Shown: positions 1-9,453 of the stretch, piece by piece
How the letters are laid out: each line of letters starts with the position of its first letter
Position numbering within the stretch: position 1 is the first letter of the stretch
Source: JBGMEA01 sp041447245
GTDB lineage: Bacteria; Bacillota; Clostridia; Eubacteriales; Anaerofustaceae
DNA: 64,000 nt
Direction of reading: 5' to 3'
NCBI GenBank assembly: GCA_041447245.1
Contig: JBGMEA010000008.1
Coordinates: 124,001-188,000, forward strand
Notes under the pieces: model-generated
Seen by the model: the letters and a program-made list of their open reading frames with translations, nothing else
Databases searched by the model: none
What the model was told of the DNA's origin: nothing
Position numbers and translations under genes: made by a program

Positions 1-13
1 TCTAAATGATGGA

Positions 14-361
14 ATGATAATAGTAATTGTTATTACAATTTGCTTAATAAATTCTCTTTATTTAAAGCGGTTTGCTCAAGGTATGTTAAAATATCTATGT
101 GTTTGCTATTTAGATGATTTTTTAGCACCTCTCTTATTATTAGCTTATTCAAACGTTTTTCTATGGTACATTAATCGAAAAATCCATACATTTTTACACG
201 TCATCATGTTTTGTCTATTTGTTGGTTTCTTTTGGGAATACATAACGCCGATATTTAATCCTTCAAGTGTATCAGATCCATTTGATATATTTTGTTATTT
301 ACTAGGTGGATTTACATATTGGATAATAAATAAACTGAAGGCAAAGCGACTGTTAATATAA
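14..361 (+). CDS. small integral membrane protein, unknown function
   Basis: A 115-residue hydrophobic protein with about three membrane segments (residues 1-15, 33-52, 57-77) and an ending rich in aromatic residues. The central DDFLAPLLLL and the later GFFWEY and SDPFDIFCYLLGG stretches look conserved-type, and I have a faint memory of unnamed small membrane proteins with this pattern, but I cannot assign a function. The frame is open to the window edge, so the true start may lie upstream. The DNA is clearly more AT-rich than the genes to the right, which suggests a transferred cargo gene. It reads away from the left edge and ends just before a hairpin. Confidence 0.5.
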   Translation: MIIVIVITICLINSLYLKRFAQGMLKYLCVCYLDDFLAPLLLLAYSNVFLWYINRKIHTFLHVIMFCLFVGFFWEYITPIFNPSSVSDPFDIFCYLLGGFTYWIINKLKAKRLLI

Positions 362-400
362 ATGACGTTGCTATTAATAAAAAAATCCGAAACATTAAAT

Positions 401-433
401 AAAACGGGGCTGTCAAAATGACAGTTCCGTTTT
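401..433. terminator. hairpin terminator after the membrane protein
   Basis: An inverted repeat with arms AAAACGG..CTGTCA and TGACAG..CCGTTTT around an AAA loop, with two G-U-type positions inside the stem. The A/T-rich ends let it work on either strand. It separates the plus-strand membrane gene from the converging minus-strand element genes. Confidence 0.6.
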
Positions 434-483
434 ATAACAATCAGTTTTTATTGATAATTAGCGTACAACATTGCTACAAAAAT

Positions 484-1089
484 TTATCGATCCATCCTAT
501 TTCCCCCACCTTTTTGCAAAGTCATTATCCCTCTATCCCTAGTTTTTTCCTGCTCCGCAATCACCCTACATAAATCTTCATTAAAAACCGCCACCGTCCT
601 CCTATAAACAACTTTTCCATGTACTGTGGATAAATCATTGAGTGCTTTTCTGTCATACTCAAACGGCAACTCTGCTTCAAACCCGTCTTCAAAAATCATC
701 ATCTCCGATTTCGGATCAACGGAAAAGTCCTGTACCGCTTTCACATGCTCTGCGTAATTCAGTTCATAAACATTCCCGTAAACTCCGCTTTTATCCCAGT
801 AACGCAATTCCACGAAATAAGCCAGAATGCTATCACTCGTTTGTTCATGATAGATCTTCCAGGTGTTGTGTTCATAGGTTCCCTTAATAAAAACCTCCCG
901 TTCTCTTATGCAGTGAGTTCCGGACGGACGGGACATCCAGAGAAGTTTTTTCTCCTCCGGATACCTGCTTTTTGCTGCGTTTCGCAAAATCTTTTGATCA
1001 ATCTCATAATCAGTCTGGTAATGCTCTGTGTTCGTGAGCATAATCGCCTTAAGGATCGGAATAATCGATGAATTCTTCCAAACTTTCAT
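484..1089 (-). CDS. conjugative-element hypothetical protein
   Basis: A soluble protein of about 201 residues, the last gene of the long minus-strand run. I chose the ATG at 1089 because it lies 1 nt past the ArdC stop codon and follows AAAGGGCGG; the upstream ATG at 1110 has no ribosome site. No catalytic motif is recognisable. The middle is rich in aromatic and charged residues (ELRYWDKSG, NVYELNYAEH). Position directly after an ArdC/LtrC-like gene is typical for accessory proteins of Tn1549-type elements, so it is probably co-transcribed and serves the element, but its role is unknown. Confidence 0.6.
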   Translation of the reverse strand: MKVWKNSSIIPILKAIMLTNTEHYQTDYEIDQKILRNAAKSRYPEEKKLLWMSRPSGTHCIREREVFIKGTYEHNTWKIYHEQTSDSILAYFVELRYWDKSGVYGNVYELNYAEHVKAVQDFSVDPKSEMMIFEDGFEAELPFEYDRKALNDLSTVHGKVVYRRTVAVFNEDLCRVIAEQEKTRDRGIMTLQKGGGNRMDR

Positions 1090-1090
1090 G

Positions 1091-2056
1091 TTATCGTACC
1101 GCCCTTTCATCGGATATTTTTCGATTCTTTTCCTGTTTGGGAACAACTCCAGTTTCAGACTCAATTGTAGGATTTTCTATCTGTTCTTTGATTCCCAAAC
1201 GCTCATTTAATTCGTCAATCATACCGGATGCTGTTATTCTGATTGTTTCAAGCGACATCTTTAATTCTTTCATTTCCCTCCCACTGCTCCATGCGGCGAT
1301 ATAGCCAAAAGAGTATTCTGAGGTATCAATCCCAAAGCTTTGTGATACCACATAAGCAATACTTTCTGCTTCCACCTCCATCGTCTGACGATCTATCGTC
1401 AGCTCATCGATATTGCTGTGCAGTTTTGCATGTGAAATCTCATGGATCAGCGTTTTCAGCCTGTGGATTTCACTAAGAGAATCCTTGACTACAATGAGCT
1501 GCTCCTCCGAGCTGAAATATCCGTTTGCATCGCCTGTTATTTCAGTAAACATAACAGGTACCGGGGAGAGTGCAATCAGTTCCGAGGTAAGTTCCTCGCA
1601 ACCTTCTGCAGTTCCCGTCAGAGAAGTAACTCCGATACTCGGAAGAGCTTTGCCTTCTGTTTGAGAAATGTCAAACACTCCCGCAGTGCGAAACCCGGTT
1701 CGGATCACTCTTAGTGTATCTTCTGATTCTTCGTTCGGCTTATCAATCTCATTTGATAAATCTTCCTGCTTCTCTTTTGACTGAAATTTCATCGGAGAAA
1801 AGATTCGGATGGCTTTTTCGCCCTTCTTGACATGCCTGCCAAATTTTACTTCCCAAGCACGATATCCGGCAACAAGTGTTGCCTCAGGCTTTTGCAGTGC
1901 AATCAGAATCGAATTGTTAATCGAGTAATGATGAAATTTTGACATAGTTGTCAGATACTTCCGGTAACGGTCTGACTCGAAGAGTTCCGCAATACCTTCT
2001 TCCAACGTATTGGTAAGCTCTTTGACATAACTGGTTGTGTTCTGTTCAGTTTTCAT
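1091..2056 (-). CDS. ArdC/LtrC-like ssDNA-binding antirestriction protein
   Basis: A protein of 321 residues. The first 100 or so resemble the ArdC N-terminal single-strand-DNA-binding domain: NNSILIALQKPEATLVAGYRAW followed by a basic stretch VKKGEKAIRIFSP. The C-terminal half carries HEISHAKLH, an HExxH-like zinc-metallopeptidase signature of the kind in ArdC/LtrC proteins. Known members coat the transferred strand or blunt restriction in the recipient. That is inferred here. The ATG at 2056 follows GTAGGAGGAACAAT; ten upstream in-frame codons lack a ribosome site. A hairpin lies just upstream, and the next gene starts 1 nt after the stop. Confidence 0.75.
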   Translation of the reverse strand: MKTEQNTTSYVKELTNTLEEGIAELFESDRYRKYLTTMSKFHHYSINNSILIALQKPEATLVAGYRAWEVKFGRHVKKGEKAIRIFSPMKFQSKEKQEDLSNEIDKPNEESEDTLRVIRTGFRTAGVFDISQTEGKALPSIGVTSLTGTAEGCEELTSELIALSPVPVMFTEITGDANGYFSSEEQLIVVKDSLSEIHRLKTLIHEISHAKLHSNIDELTIDRQTMEVEAESIAYVVSQSFGIDTSEYSFGYIAAWSSGREMKELKMSLETIRITASGMIDELNERLGIKEQIENPTIESETGVVPKQEKNRKISDERAVR

Positions 2057-2069
2057 ATTGTTCCTCCTA

Positions 2070-2099
2070 CAAAAAAGCAGCCTCATTTTGAAGCCGCTT
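2070..2099 (-). terminator. hairpin with U-tract upstream of the ArdC-like gene
   Basis: On the minus strand AAGCGGCTTC and GAGGCTGCTT form a 10-pair stem (two wobbles) around an AAAAT loop, followed by a run of T. It sits between the sigma-like gene and the ardC start, so it may end one transcript or attenuate the next. Confidence 0.55.
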
Positions 2100-2109
2100 T
2101 TCTTGTTTG

Positions 2110-2496
2110 TTATTCCGATAAAATGTATTGTTTTAGTTTTAGGAAAATCTTTTGTTTCATTCTGTTGATGCTGCTTTGAGACGTCTGATATTCTTTTGCA
2201 AGCTCCCGTTCCGAAACTCCTTCAAAGAACAGTTTCGCAATCAGATCATATTCCGCAGCGGTCAGCTGAATCAATGCCTCTGTCAGCCGTTCTTTCAGCA
2301 GAGTCCATTCAACAATCTCAATCACAGACTGCTCATCGCAATAAATCGCAAAATTACAGAAAATCACTTTATTTTTATCGTACTTTTTGTTCCGATATTT
2401 TTCTGCATTCAGCATTCGATGAAACATCAGATACACATCTTTGGTTACTGAAATTTTCTTATTCTGAATGATCAGATAGTAGTCTTTTTCTTTCAT
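2110..2496 (-). CDS. sigma-70 region 4-like regulator of the element
   Basis: 128 residues. The C-terminal 60 residues (LTAAEYDLIAKLFFEGVSERELAKEYQTSQ..INRMKQKI) read as a sigma region 4 helix-turn-helix. The N-terminus (YYLIIQNKKISVTKDVYLMFHRM) matches the style of the small sigma-like proteins of Tn916/Tn1549-type elements, which drive or modulate excision and transfer genes. I chose the ATG at 2496 because it follows AAAAGGAGGATATT; the longer frame to 2634 has no ribosome site and an atypical composition. About 280 nt of non-coding DNA separates it from the M23 gene upstream. Confidence 0.65.
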   Translation of the reverse strand: MKEKDYYLIIQNKKISVTKDVYLMFHRMLNAEKYRNKKYDKNKVIFCNFAIYCDEQSVIEIVEWTLLKERLTEALIQLTAAEYDLIAKLFFEGVSERELAKEYQTSQSSINRMKQKIFLKLKQYILSE

Positions 2497-2780
2497 AATA
2501 TCCTCCTTTTTTATTGCTTTAAAAAAAGAAGGTGTCATGGATATTTCGCGATGTAAGCCAGCCACATAACAAGCCCCAACTCCCTTATGCCAGTCATTTA
2601 TTGCGTCAGCGCCGCCAGTAAAAAAACAACACAAGCAGAACGCAGCCTACTTGTGCATATATTGTTTTTGCAAAAATAAATTGTCGGATAAACGAACAAT
2701 CTCTTTTGCCTATAATAGTATTATCGTTAGTGGGTTACAAATATTTATTCATAAATGTAACTCATTCGATTTTTGATCTG

Positions 2781-3755
2781 TCATTTATTGATCGGCAGAT
2801 AATCATTCGGATTGACATACTCCATCTGTTCATTCATCATCGCAAAATGTAAATGATGTCCGGTGCTGGTTCCCGGGTTCGGATCAATATCCGGATCCCC
2901 TCCTTCAAGCCCGATCACTTCTCCCTTCAGTACCATCTGGGAGACCGACACCCGAATCTCAGATAAATGCGCATACATCGAGTAGATCACATCACCGTAC
3001 AGTTCATGCCTGATGATCACCGTATTGCCATAGGTGTCATAATCTCCGGCAAAAATGACCTCTCCGATCGCAATCGACTTGATCTCTGAGTGCCATGGCG
3101 TACCAAAATCAATTCCGTAGTGAAAGGACAGTTCCCCCGTCACCGGATGAATCCTCCAGCCGTAATCATCCGTAACCGAAACGGTGTCAGAGGAATCAAA
3201 CGGCATCATAAAACTTCCGGCAAAGCTCGATCCGTCTTCGGAAGAAAAGAGCGCGCCGAAAATGACGGTAAAAAAAAGCACGACAGCGACTGTCCCGCCA
3301 AGAACTCCGGCAAGCTTCAGTTTAACCCCGGTGGGGATTGCAGCTCCGGCTTTTCTTCCTGCAGATACAATCCGTAAAGAGCCGTTTGCTATACTTTTAC
3401 CGGCAGCCTGAAGATTCTTTCGAACCGCATCCTTCCTTGTGCCTGGAACAAGATTATTTGCCTTTTGGGTTGATACTCTTTGGGCTAGTTGAACCTTTCT
3501 TTCATTCGATACATTTGAAGATGAAATAGATCTGCCATATCCCTTTGATCGATTCCGAAATCCCTGATTCTTGATGACTCTGTTTATCTGAAGTCTCTGC
3601 TTTACATCGGCTTTGACTTGTTCCACTTCCCGCTCTTCCGGCCGAACCTCTTCCGATTCTGACTGTTTACGGTTATTCTTAGGCAGATAAACTTGCTTTC
3701 TCATCCTGTCCGGATACCGGTTCACCATCCTCTGTTTTGTCTTAATATCCGCCAT
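2781..3755 (-). CDS. M23 peptidase of the conjugation machinery (VirB1-like role)
   Basis: About 324 residues. A basic cytoplasmic N-terminus of about 140 residues is followed by one membrane segment (LAGVLGGTVAVVLFFTVIFG) and an extracellular M23 domain with the zinc-site motifs FHYGIDFG and HLHFAM. It likely cuts peptidoglycan so the secretion channel can cross the wall. Related proteins in larger elements are often longer and two-domain; this is a short single-peptidase form. Start uncertain: a GTG at 3767 also fits, neither has a strong ribosome site. It overlaps the end of virB4, so the two are translationally coupled. Confidence 0.8.
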   Translation of the reverse strand: MADIKTKQRMVNRYPDRMRKQVYLPKNNRKQSESEEVRPEEREVEQVKADVKQRLQINRVIKNQGFRNRSKGYGRSISSSNVSNERKVQLAQRVSTQKANNLVPGTRKDAVRKNLQAAGKSIANGSLRIVSAGRKAGAAIPTGVKLKLAGVLGGTVAVVLFFTVIFGALFSSEDGSSFAGSFMMPFDSSDTVSVTDDYGWRIHPVTGELSFHYGIDFGTPWHSEIKSIAIGEVIFAGDYDTYGNTVIIRHELYGDVIYSMYAHLSEIRVSVSQMVLKGEVIGLEGGDPDIDPNPGTSTGHHLHFAMMNEQMEYVNPNDYLPINK

Positions 3756-6081
3756 TACGTACTTCACTCGGTTTCGTCGTCATCAACCGATACAGATTGT
3801 TATGCGGGAAATGATCCGCAAACGGAACCAGCGCACTTCCCACTTTCATAAGCCCGCTTCCGCACTGCGCGTTCGTGATATAGGATAACTGCTGTTCCGA
3901 GATCATGAGCAGTCCTGCAAGTTCCTTCCTGTCTGTCGCCGCCTGATTGAGCATGATCACAAACTCGCTGTTAGAGAGCATCGTCCGTGCGGTATGGTTC
4001 TGCATCAGATCATCGACATTCTGTGTAATGCCGGTGCAGAAGGCTCCGTACTTGCGAACCCGTTTCCATAGGGTAGATAAAAAGCTTGCCGAATATTCAT
4101 GCTGAAACATGAGGTAGATTTCATCAATAAAGATAAACGTGTTCTTTCCTTTTGCCCGGTTTTGCGTAATGCGGTTTAAGATGCTGTCCAGTACCACCAG
4201 CATCCCGATCGGCAGTAACTGCCTGCCAAGACCTAAGATGTCGTAGCAAAGAATCCTGCCTTCGGTATTGACATTACTTTCCTTTGCGAAGGTATTCAGA
4301 CTGCCGTTCACAAACAGTTCCATCGCAAGAGCCACCTCTCTTGCTTCCGGTTCTTTTTGTTTAAGCAGTTCCTCATAGAAATCTTTTAACGTCGGCGCTG
4401 CTGCCGTGAAATTACTTCTGACATAATCCCGATACACACTTGCCGTACACCGGTCGATAATCGACTTCTCCTTTGCTCCAAGACCTTTTCTTCCGATCGA
4501 GAGTTCACAAAGGGATAGAATAAACTCACTCTTTAAAATGACCGGGTTTGCACCATCCCCGTACTGTTTATTGATATCCATGGCATTGATATGATTTTCC
4601 GATATGGCGGAAATTTCAATCACTTCGCCTCCCATTGCGTAAATGAGAGGAGAATATTCTTTCTCCGGATCAATGATAATCACATCATCCTCACTTGAGA
4701 GAATAATGTTTGCAATCTCCCGCTTTGCGGTAAAGCTCTTTCCGGAACCGGACACCCCAAGAATAAAGGAGTTGCCGTTTTGCAGGGTTTTGCGATTAGC
4801 CAGAATCATGTTCTTGCTGATTGCGTTTTGCGCATAATACATCCCGTTCGGATGAGCAATCTCCTGAACCGAAAACGGCATGGCAGATGCCGCAAGACTC
4901 TCCGTTGTCAGTGTCCTGAGCGCATGAATCCTTCTTACTCCGATCGGAAGGGTCGTTATGAGACCGTCATGCTGCTGATAGGTTAGGGTGGATAATCTGC
5001 ACAGATGTTTTCGGGCGGCCGCGAGAATACTCTCGGTATCGTTATCAAGTTCTTTGAGGCTGTCTGCCAAATGGACAATCGTCAGTACACCGAAGAGCAT
5101 GCGCTGATCACGCTCGGTTAGATCAGATAAAAACTCTTTTGCTTCTTTTCTTTGTTGGGATAAATCAAACGGAATATCCGCGGAAAAGTTGTTGTTCTGA
5201 TTCTGGCGTCTCTGCCAGTTTGTGATATTTGTTTCTACCCCGAGAAGCCGCCTCTCCACTTCCCGAACCGCTTCATCCGTCGGGACAGGGCTGGCGGTAA
5301 CGGAGAGCATCAGGGTTTTGTTCAGCTCACACAGTTCTGTCATAAGGCTGTCCTTTAAGTACGATGCATACTCCCGAAGAAACAATACCCGTCCGAACTG
5401 AGAACCAAGAGTAAAATGATCTTTGTGAAAGGAGGCTCCGGCAGGACAGATCGCATCTTTAAAGGAGTGTCCTTTTTTTGCCGTATCGGAAAGATGAAAC
5501 TCAAAAGGCTGATGTTCATCCCCGCAGGTAAAGTCATGCAGGACAGATAGCCTCTCATTAAGCGATAATTCCATACAGCTTGATCCCAGGTTCCGAAAGC
5601 GCGCGGCAAACTCACTTGCCATTCTGGCAAACGCGGATCGTGCTTCTTCGATTGTTTTTTTTGCAACCGATACCGTGAGATATCTCTCCTGCGTGATTCC
5701 TTTGGTATAGATCGCCTGATGGATTACCATATCGTTCAGTTCTTCCCTGTAGAGATCCAGTTCATCTCCATTCATTTTGATAAGCACATCGTCCCTGAAG
5801 TTCTCCCGATTCACTTTCTTGTTGCTAATGATAATCTTTGCTTCCGCATCCGAATCAATCGTGTTAATGAGTTCACAGTATGATAGAAACATCGTCTGCT
5901 TATCTTCATCCGAAGATACCCGGTAGTTCATATCGGAAAAGCGAAAGCACTTCGAGTATTTTTTCCCGCATAGGAAGATTCCATCCGGATAGACTTTCTC
6001 AATCGGAATGAGATCCTGTGTGGACTTCGGAATGCGGTAGGGCTGTTTTTCTTCGCTTAAGAGCCGTTTTAATGTTTTCAT
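3742..6081 (-). CDS. virB4: VirB4/TrbE-like conjugation ATPase
   Basis: 779 residues, normal length for the family. The Walker A motif GVSGSGKS lies near residue 442 and the Walker B stretch FIFIDE near residue 640. The N-terminal half is the VirB4 domain that docks on the inner-membrane complex. The protein energises assembly of the type IV secretion channel and pilus-like structures. The ATG at 6081 follows AGGAGGAAAACC. It overlaps both the PrgI gene upstream (83 nt) and the M23 gene downstream, the classic coupled order prgI-virB4-M23 of Gram-positive conjugative elements. Confidence 0.92.
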   Translation of the reverse strand: MKTLKRLLSEEKQPYRIPKSTQDLIPIEKVYPDGIFLCGKKYSKCFRFSDMNYRVSSDEDKQTMFLSYCELINTIDSDAEAKIIISNKKVNRENFRDDVLIKMNGDELDLYREELNDMVIHQAIYTKGITQERYLTVSVAKKTIEEARSAFARMASEFAARFRNLGSSCMELSLNERLSVLHDFTCGDEHQPFEFHLSDTAKKGHSFKDAICPAGASFHKDHFTLGSQFGRVLFLREYASYLKDSLMTELCELNKTLMLSVTASPVPTDEAVREVERRLLGVETNITNWQRRQNQNNNFSADIPFDLSQQRKEAKEFLSDLTERDQRMLFGVLTIVHLADSLKELDNDTESILAAARKHLCRLSTLTYQQHDGLITTLPIGVRRIHALRTLTTESLAASAMPFSVQEIAHPNGMYYAQNAISKNMILANRKTLQNGNSFILGVSGSGKSFTAKREIANIILSSEDDVIIIDPEKEYSPLIYAMGGEVIEISAISENHINAMDINKQYGDGANPVILKSEFILSLCELSIGRKGLGAKEKSIIDRCTASVYRDYVRSNFTAAAPTLKDFYEELLKQKEPEAREVALAMELFVNGSLNTFAKESNVNTEGRILCYDILGLGRQLLPIGMLVVLDSILNRITQNRAKGKNTFIFIDEIYLMFQHEYSASFLSTLWKRVRKYGAFCTGITQNVDDLMQNHTARTMLSNSEFVIMLNQAATDRKELAGLLMISEQQLSYITNAQCGSGLMKVGSALVPFADHFPHNNLYRLMTTKPSEVRNGGY

Positions 6082-6409
6082 TGGTTTTCCTCCTTGTGAT
6101 GCTGTAATAAAATGGTTCGCTTTGAAAGGTCAGTATCTTTGGCATTAAGATTTCGGATTTAACGACTGCAATGATCGTCTGTTCCGCATTCATGCCGTGG
6201 TAGCGGAAAAAGCCCAAGAACCCGAAGGGCATTGCTCCGATCACACAGACCCAGCTGACCGCCTCCGTCGGGATCCGGTTTCTCAACATGAAATACAACA
6301 GGACTGCCGTCAGTACCGCCGCCAAAGAAAAAACGAACTGCCGAAGCGACAGTCCCAAAAAAATAGATTCGGTATATTCCCGAATCTCCCGGTTCATTTT
6401 GATTTCCAT
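5999..6409 (-). CDS. PrgI family conjugation membrane protein (VirB3-like)
   Basis: 136 residues with two adjacent membrane segments (LRQFVFSLAAVLTAVLLYFM and WVCVIGAMPFGFLGFF) near the N-terminus, then a cytoplasmic tail. PrgI-type proteins act like VirB3, anchoring VirB4 to the membrane. I chose the ATG at 6409, nine nt after AAGGAG; the ATG at 6418 sits only 1 nt past that site. The tail overlaps the virB4 start by 83 nt, an unusually long coupling. Confidence 0.85.
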   Translation of the reverse strand: MEIKMNREIREYTESIFLGLSLRQFVFSLAAVLTAVLLYFMLRNRIPTEAVSWVCVIGAMPFGFLGFFRYHGMNAEQTIIAVVKSEILMPKILTFQSEPFYYSITRRKTNENIKTALKRRKTALPHSEVHTGSHSD

Positions 6410-6424
6410 ATCTCTCATCTCCTT

Positions 6425-7258
6425 TTATCCCATCATCTCTTTGATAATCCGATCCGCACCCTTAACGATTCCCGTTAGGATCAGCATGTTAAAGATCAGT
6501 TGACCGACATAGTTCCAAACCATACTGACTGCGGATACGCTTAAGTCAGCTTCCGGCATGTTGGTCGCAAACGCGGAAAAGATCACACAGGCAAGCACAA
6601 TTACCGCTCCTTCCATGCACACTTCCGCATAGCTTTTTAAGAACGTTTTTCCGATATGCGCGGTCGGCTCTCCCGCGAAGGATGACAGTGGAATCGGAGC
6701 AAGCGCGGTATACAGATAGATTCGAAAGAACCTGCCGTAGACAGAGAGTATCATCACAATCGATAAGACCCAGATCATAAGACTCCCGAGCAGTGCGACA
6801 AACCAGAGCGGGATGCTCTCAAAAAATCCGAGAGATTCGATTGTTGTTATCATATCGGCCGGAAGGGTGTAGGCGCTGGCGCTTGCGAGTCCGGATGAAG
6901 AAAGAATGGATCCCACAATTCCCTGCACAATGGACAGCACTGCCAGCATGAGATCCATCGCGTAAGTGATCACGGCTTTAGCAAGCACAAAGCGGACAAA
7001 AAGTTTGAGGGCGTGTTCGGGCTTTTTGATTTCCGTAAAACTTCCGCATGTTTTCACCACTCCTGCCACAAAAAAAAGAACCAGGAGTGCATACCCGATT
7101 CCGCATAATGTTCCGTTAATTGCCTGAACAACCTTCCAGATCCCGCCTCCCTGAAAGCTCTCGGGAGACTGGGTAATCAGTGTGAGTATCTCTGAGAATT
7201 TCTCATTCCAGATACCGAGTGCATCATTGAGTGTCTGTACAATCCAGTTATCTGACAT
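6425..7258 (-). CDS. VirB6/TrbL-like conjugation channel protein
   Basis: 277 residues with about six hydrophobic segments, for example IGYALLVLFFVAGVV, LVRF..AKAVITYAMDLMLAVLSIV, SLMIWVLSIVMILSVYG and GAVIVLACVIFSAFAT. This is the pattern of the VirB6/TrbL-like proteins (CD1112-type) that form the inner-membrane pore of Gram-positive conjugation systems. The ATG at 7258 follows AGGAGGAATGTT. The gene stops 15 nt before the prgI start, so it belongs to the same transcript. Confidence 0.8.
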   Translation of the reverse strand: MSDNWIVQTLNDALGIWNEKFSEILTLITQSPESFQGGGIWKVVQAINGTLCGIGYALLVLFFVAGVVKTCGSFTEIKKPEHALKLFVRFVLAKAVITYAMDLMLAVLSIVQGIVGSILSSSGLASASAYTLPADMITTIESLGFFESIPLWFVALLGSLMIWVLSIVMILSVYGRFFRIYLYTALAPIPLSSFAGEPTAHIGKTFLKSYAEVCMEGAVIVLACVIFSAFATNMPEADLSVSAVSMVWNYVGQLIFNMLILTGIVKGADRIIKEMMG

Positions 7259-7295
7259 AACATTCCTCCTAAGTTACTTGTTCTCATGAGATCAA

Positions 7296-7595
7296 TCACC
7301 CTCCCGTAATCATCGTCAAGATTTCCTTTGCGAAGGTAATAATAATCCCTCCCGCAAGCGTCAGAAACCCATTGGCGCGCTGAGACGGATCGTGGCTTTT
7401 GAGGGACAGCCCAACCTGTACAACTCCGAACCCGAGCAAGATTAAACCAATGGCACGAATGAGCCCGAAAATAAAGTCCGAAAGATTATTGACCACCTCA
7501 ATCGGATCACTGGTTGCGGCAGAAACGCCTCCTGCAAAGGATATGATAATAGCTGCGAATACAATCGCGACTATGACTTTTTTACTTTTCTTCAT
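7296..7595 (-). CDS. VirB2/TrbC-like small membrane protein
   Basis: 99 residues: a signal-peptide-like N-terminus (KKVIVAIVFAAIIISFAGGV, cleavage likely near VSAA-T), then two membrane segments (FIFGLIRAIGLILLGFGVVQ and ANGFLTLAGGIIITFAKEI). Size and layout match VirB2/TrbC-type pilin-like subunits, which in Gram-positive systems probably line the channel. The ATG at 7595 follows GAAGGAGAATCAAA and overlaps the end of virD4 by 14 nt. Confidence 0.7.
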   Translation of the reverse strand: MKKSKKVIVAIVFAAIIISFAGGVSAATSDPIEVVNNLSDFIFGLIRAIGLILLGFGVVQVGLSLKSHDPSQRANGFLTLAGGIIITFAKEILTMITGG

Positions 7596-9369
7596 TTTGA
7601 TTCTCCTTCATTATTAATTCTTCCAGTTCTTCTTCACTTATCAGTTCATACTCCGAATCAGTCATTAAGAGTAGTTCAGAGGGTACCTTTTCATGCGAAG
7701 ACAGATGATAGCTATATGCGCCGGCGCCTCCATCCATCGAGGATGCAATGTTGGGATGCTTTAAAAGATCATACTTTTCATCCATAACCGGATGTTCTCC
7801 GCGGATGAGTAGAACAGCCTTATCATTGCTCATCCGTCTTACTTCATCCGGGGTTAAGAGTTCTCTCCCAAGCTTTTGATAATTGACTGACGAAGAGCCG
7901 TTTCTTCCTTTGTTCTGACCGTAAGCATTCAGATCGATCGTCTCTTTTCCGAGAGATTTTGATAAGTATTCATGTGTCGATTGTTCGTTTCCCCCGAGAT
8001 ATAAAAGCGTGTCACAATTCCCTAAAATCGACTCCCACTGTTTTTCATACAGAGCCTTTAACTGCGCCAGATTCTGCAGAATAATGGAAACAAAAATTTC
8101 CCTGCTTCTCATCGTGGATAACAGCTTGTCAAACTCATCGGGTAGAGCGACATTGGCAAACTCATCCATGAGAAAATGCACCGGAACGATGAGCCTTCCG
8201 TCCGTGTTTTGATCTGCTTCTTCATAAAGAACCTGAAAGAGCTGCGTATAAAGCATCCCTACAATGAAGTTTAAGCTGCTGTCATTATCCGGGGTAATGG
8301 CAAAGATCGCCCACTTCTTTTTGCCAAGCAGATGAAACTCCATTTCATCGGTATTCGTCAATAACCGAAGGGATGCAAGGTTAAACTTCTCAAGCCGCAC
8401 TCCAAGAGATACAAGAATACTCTTAGCAGTCTTGCCCGCAGCAAGCTTAAATATCTTGTATTGCTTGAGCGCCGTATGCTCGGCATCTTTTAGTGCCAGT
8501 CTTCCAAAGAGAATATCAAGCGGACTTTCGTACCCTTCCTCTTCTTCCCGTACTTCCGCGGCAAGAAGCATTTCCATTACCATCCCGAAGTTCTGTTCGT
8601 CCTCGGGAGCTTCATACAATAGATAGAGGATAATCGCTTCCAGTAGCGCTGTCTCACTCTTTTCCCAGAACGGATCCGATGAGGTCGCACTCTTTGGAGT
8701 CGTGTTTCGGATGATGTTGGATACCAGTCGAAACACGTCCGCATCATCCCGCAGATAGACAAACGGGTTGTAGCAGTAGGAAGAACTGAGATGAATGAGA
8801 TCGAGCACTTTGATCTCATAGCCTTTCTTAGATAGCAGCCCTCCGCAGCTTTTTAAGAGTTCTCCTTTCGGATCAAGCACCACAAAGGAAGTATTCGCCT
8901 GCATCAGATTCGGTTTTGCGTAATACCGCGTTTTTCCGGCTCCGCTTCCGCCGATCACGAGCGTATTAAGATTTCTTCTGTGCTCTTTGGTTTCCAAGCC
9001 CAACATGACATGCTTTGTCAGCAGCTTGTTTTGACCGTACAGCTTTCTTCGATAGTGCTTTCCGATTGCCTTTGCACTCCCCCAGGCGGAACTTCCGTGT
9101 TCCTCCAGGTGCCGAAAGTTCTTGATACCGGAGAGAATCACACCGCATATCAACAGGTATGAGATACTCAATAAAAAAACAGCCCGAAGGCTGTCGGATG
9201 TTAGAGTAAACGTAAAAGGACTTGCTATGATCTCACTGAAGCTATTAAGAATCCCAAGGATTCCGCCTTTTGCATAAGGTGCGATTTTCAGCGCGATCCA
9301 GACAACTCCCGGATACATGAGAGCCAGTGAAATGATCCATATCCGTGTTTCTGATTGTTTGTGATTCAT
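7582..9369 (-). CDS. virD4: VirD4/TraG type IV coupling protein
   Basis: 595 residues with two N-terminal membrane segments (WIISLALMYPGVVWIALKIA and AVFLLSISYLLICGVILSGI), Walker A GGSGAGKT near residue 138 and Walker B-type LMDEFANV near residue 398. Coupling proteins bind the relaxosome and pump the relaxase-bound strand into the channel. GSSAWGSAKAI before the ATPase domain is typical of Gram-positive VirD4 (CD1115-type). Good ribosome site AAGGGAGGCTGT before the ATG. The gene heads the secretion operon virD4-virB2-virB6-prgI-virB4-M23. Confidence 0.93.
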   Translation of the reverse strand: MNHKQSETRIWIISLALMYPGVVWIALKIAPYAKGGILGILNSFSEIIASPFTFTLTSDSLRAVFLLSISYLLICGVILSGIKNFRHLEEHGSSAWGSAKAIGKHYRRKLYGQNKLLTKHVMLGLETKEHRRNLNTLVIGGSGAGKTRYYAKPNLMQANTSFVVLDPKGELLKSCGGLLSKKGYEIKVLDLIHLSSSYCYNPFVYLRDDADVFRLVSNIIRNTTPKSATSSDPFWEKSETALLEAIILYLLYEAPEDEQNFGMVMEMLLAAEVREEEEGYESPLDILFGRLALKDAEHTALKQYKIFKLAAGKTAKSILVSLGVRLEKFNLASLRLLTNTDEMEFHLLGKKKWAIFAITPDNDSSLNFIVGMLYTQLFQVLYEEADQNTDGRLIVPVHFLMDEFANVALPDEFDKLLSTMRSREIFVSIILQNLAQLKALYEKQWESILGNCDTLLYLGGNEQSTHEYLSKSLGKETIDLNAYGQNKGRNGSSSVNYQKLGRELLTPDEVRRMSNDKAVLLIRGEHPVMDEKYDLLKHPNIASSMDGGAGAYSYHLSSHEKVPSELLLMTDSEYELISEEELEELIMKENQNEEK

Positions 9370-9453
9370 ACAGCCTCCCTTCTTGCAGATAGAGTTTGAT
9401 AAACTGCCAATTCTCCAGTTTTTTTCATTTCAAACTTCTTTCATTTTTGGATT

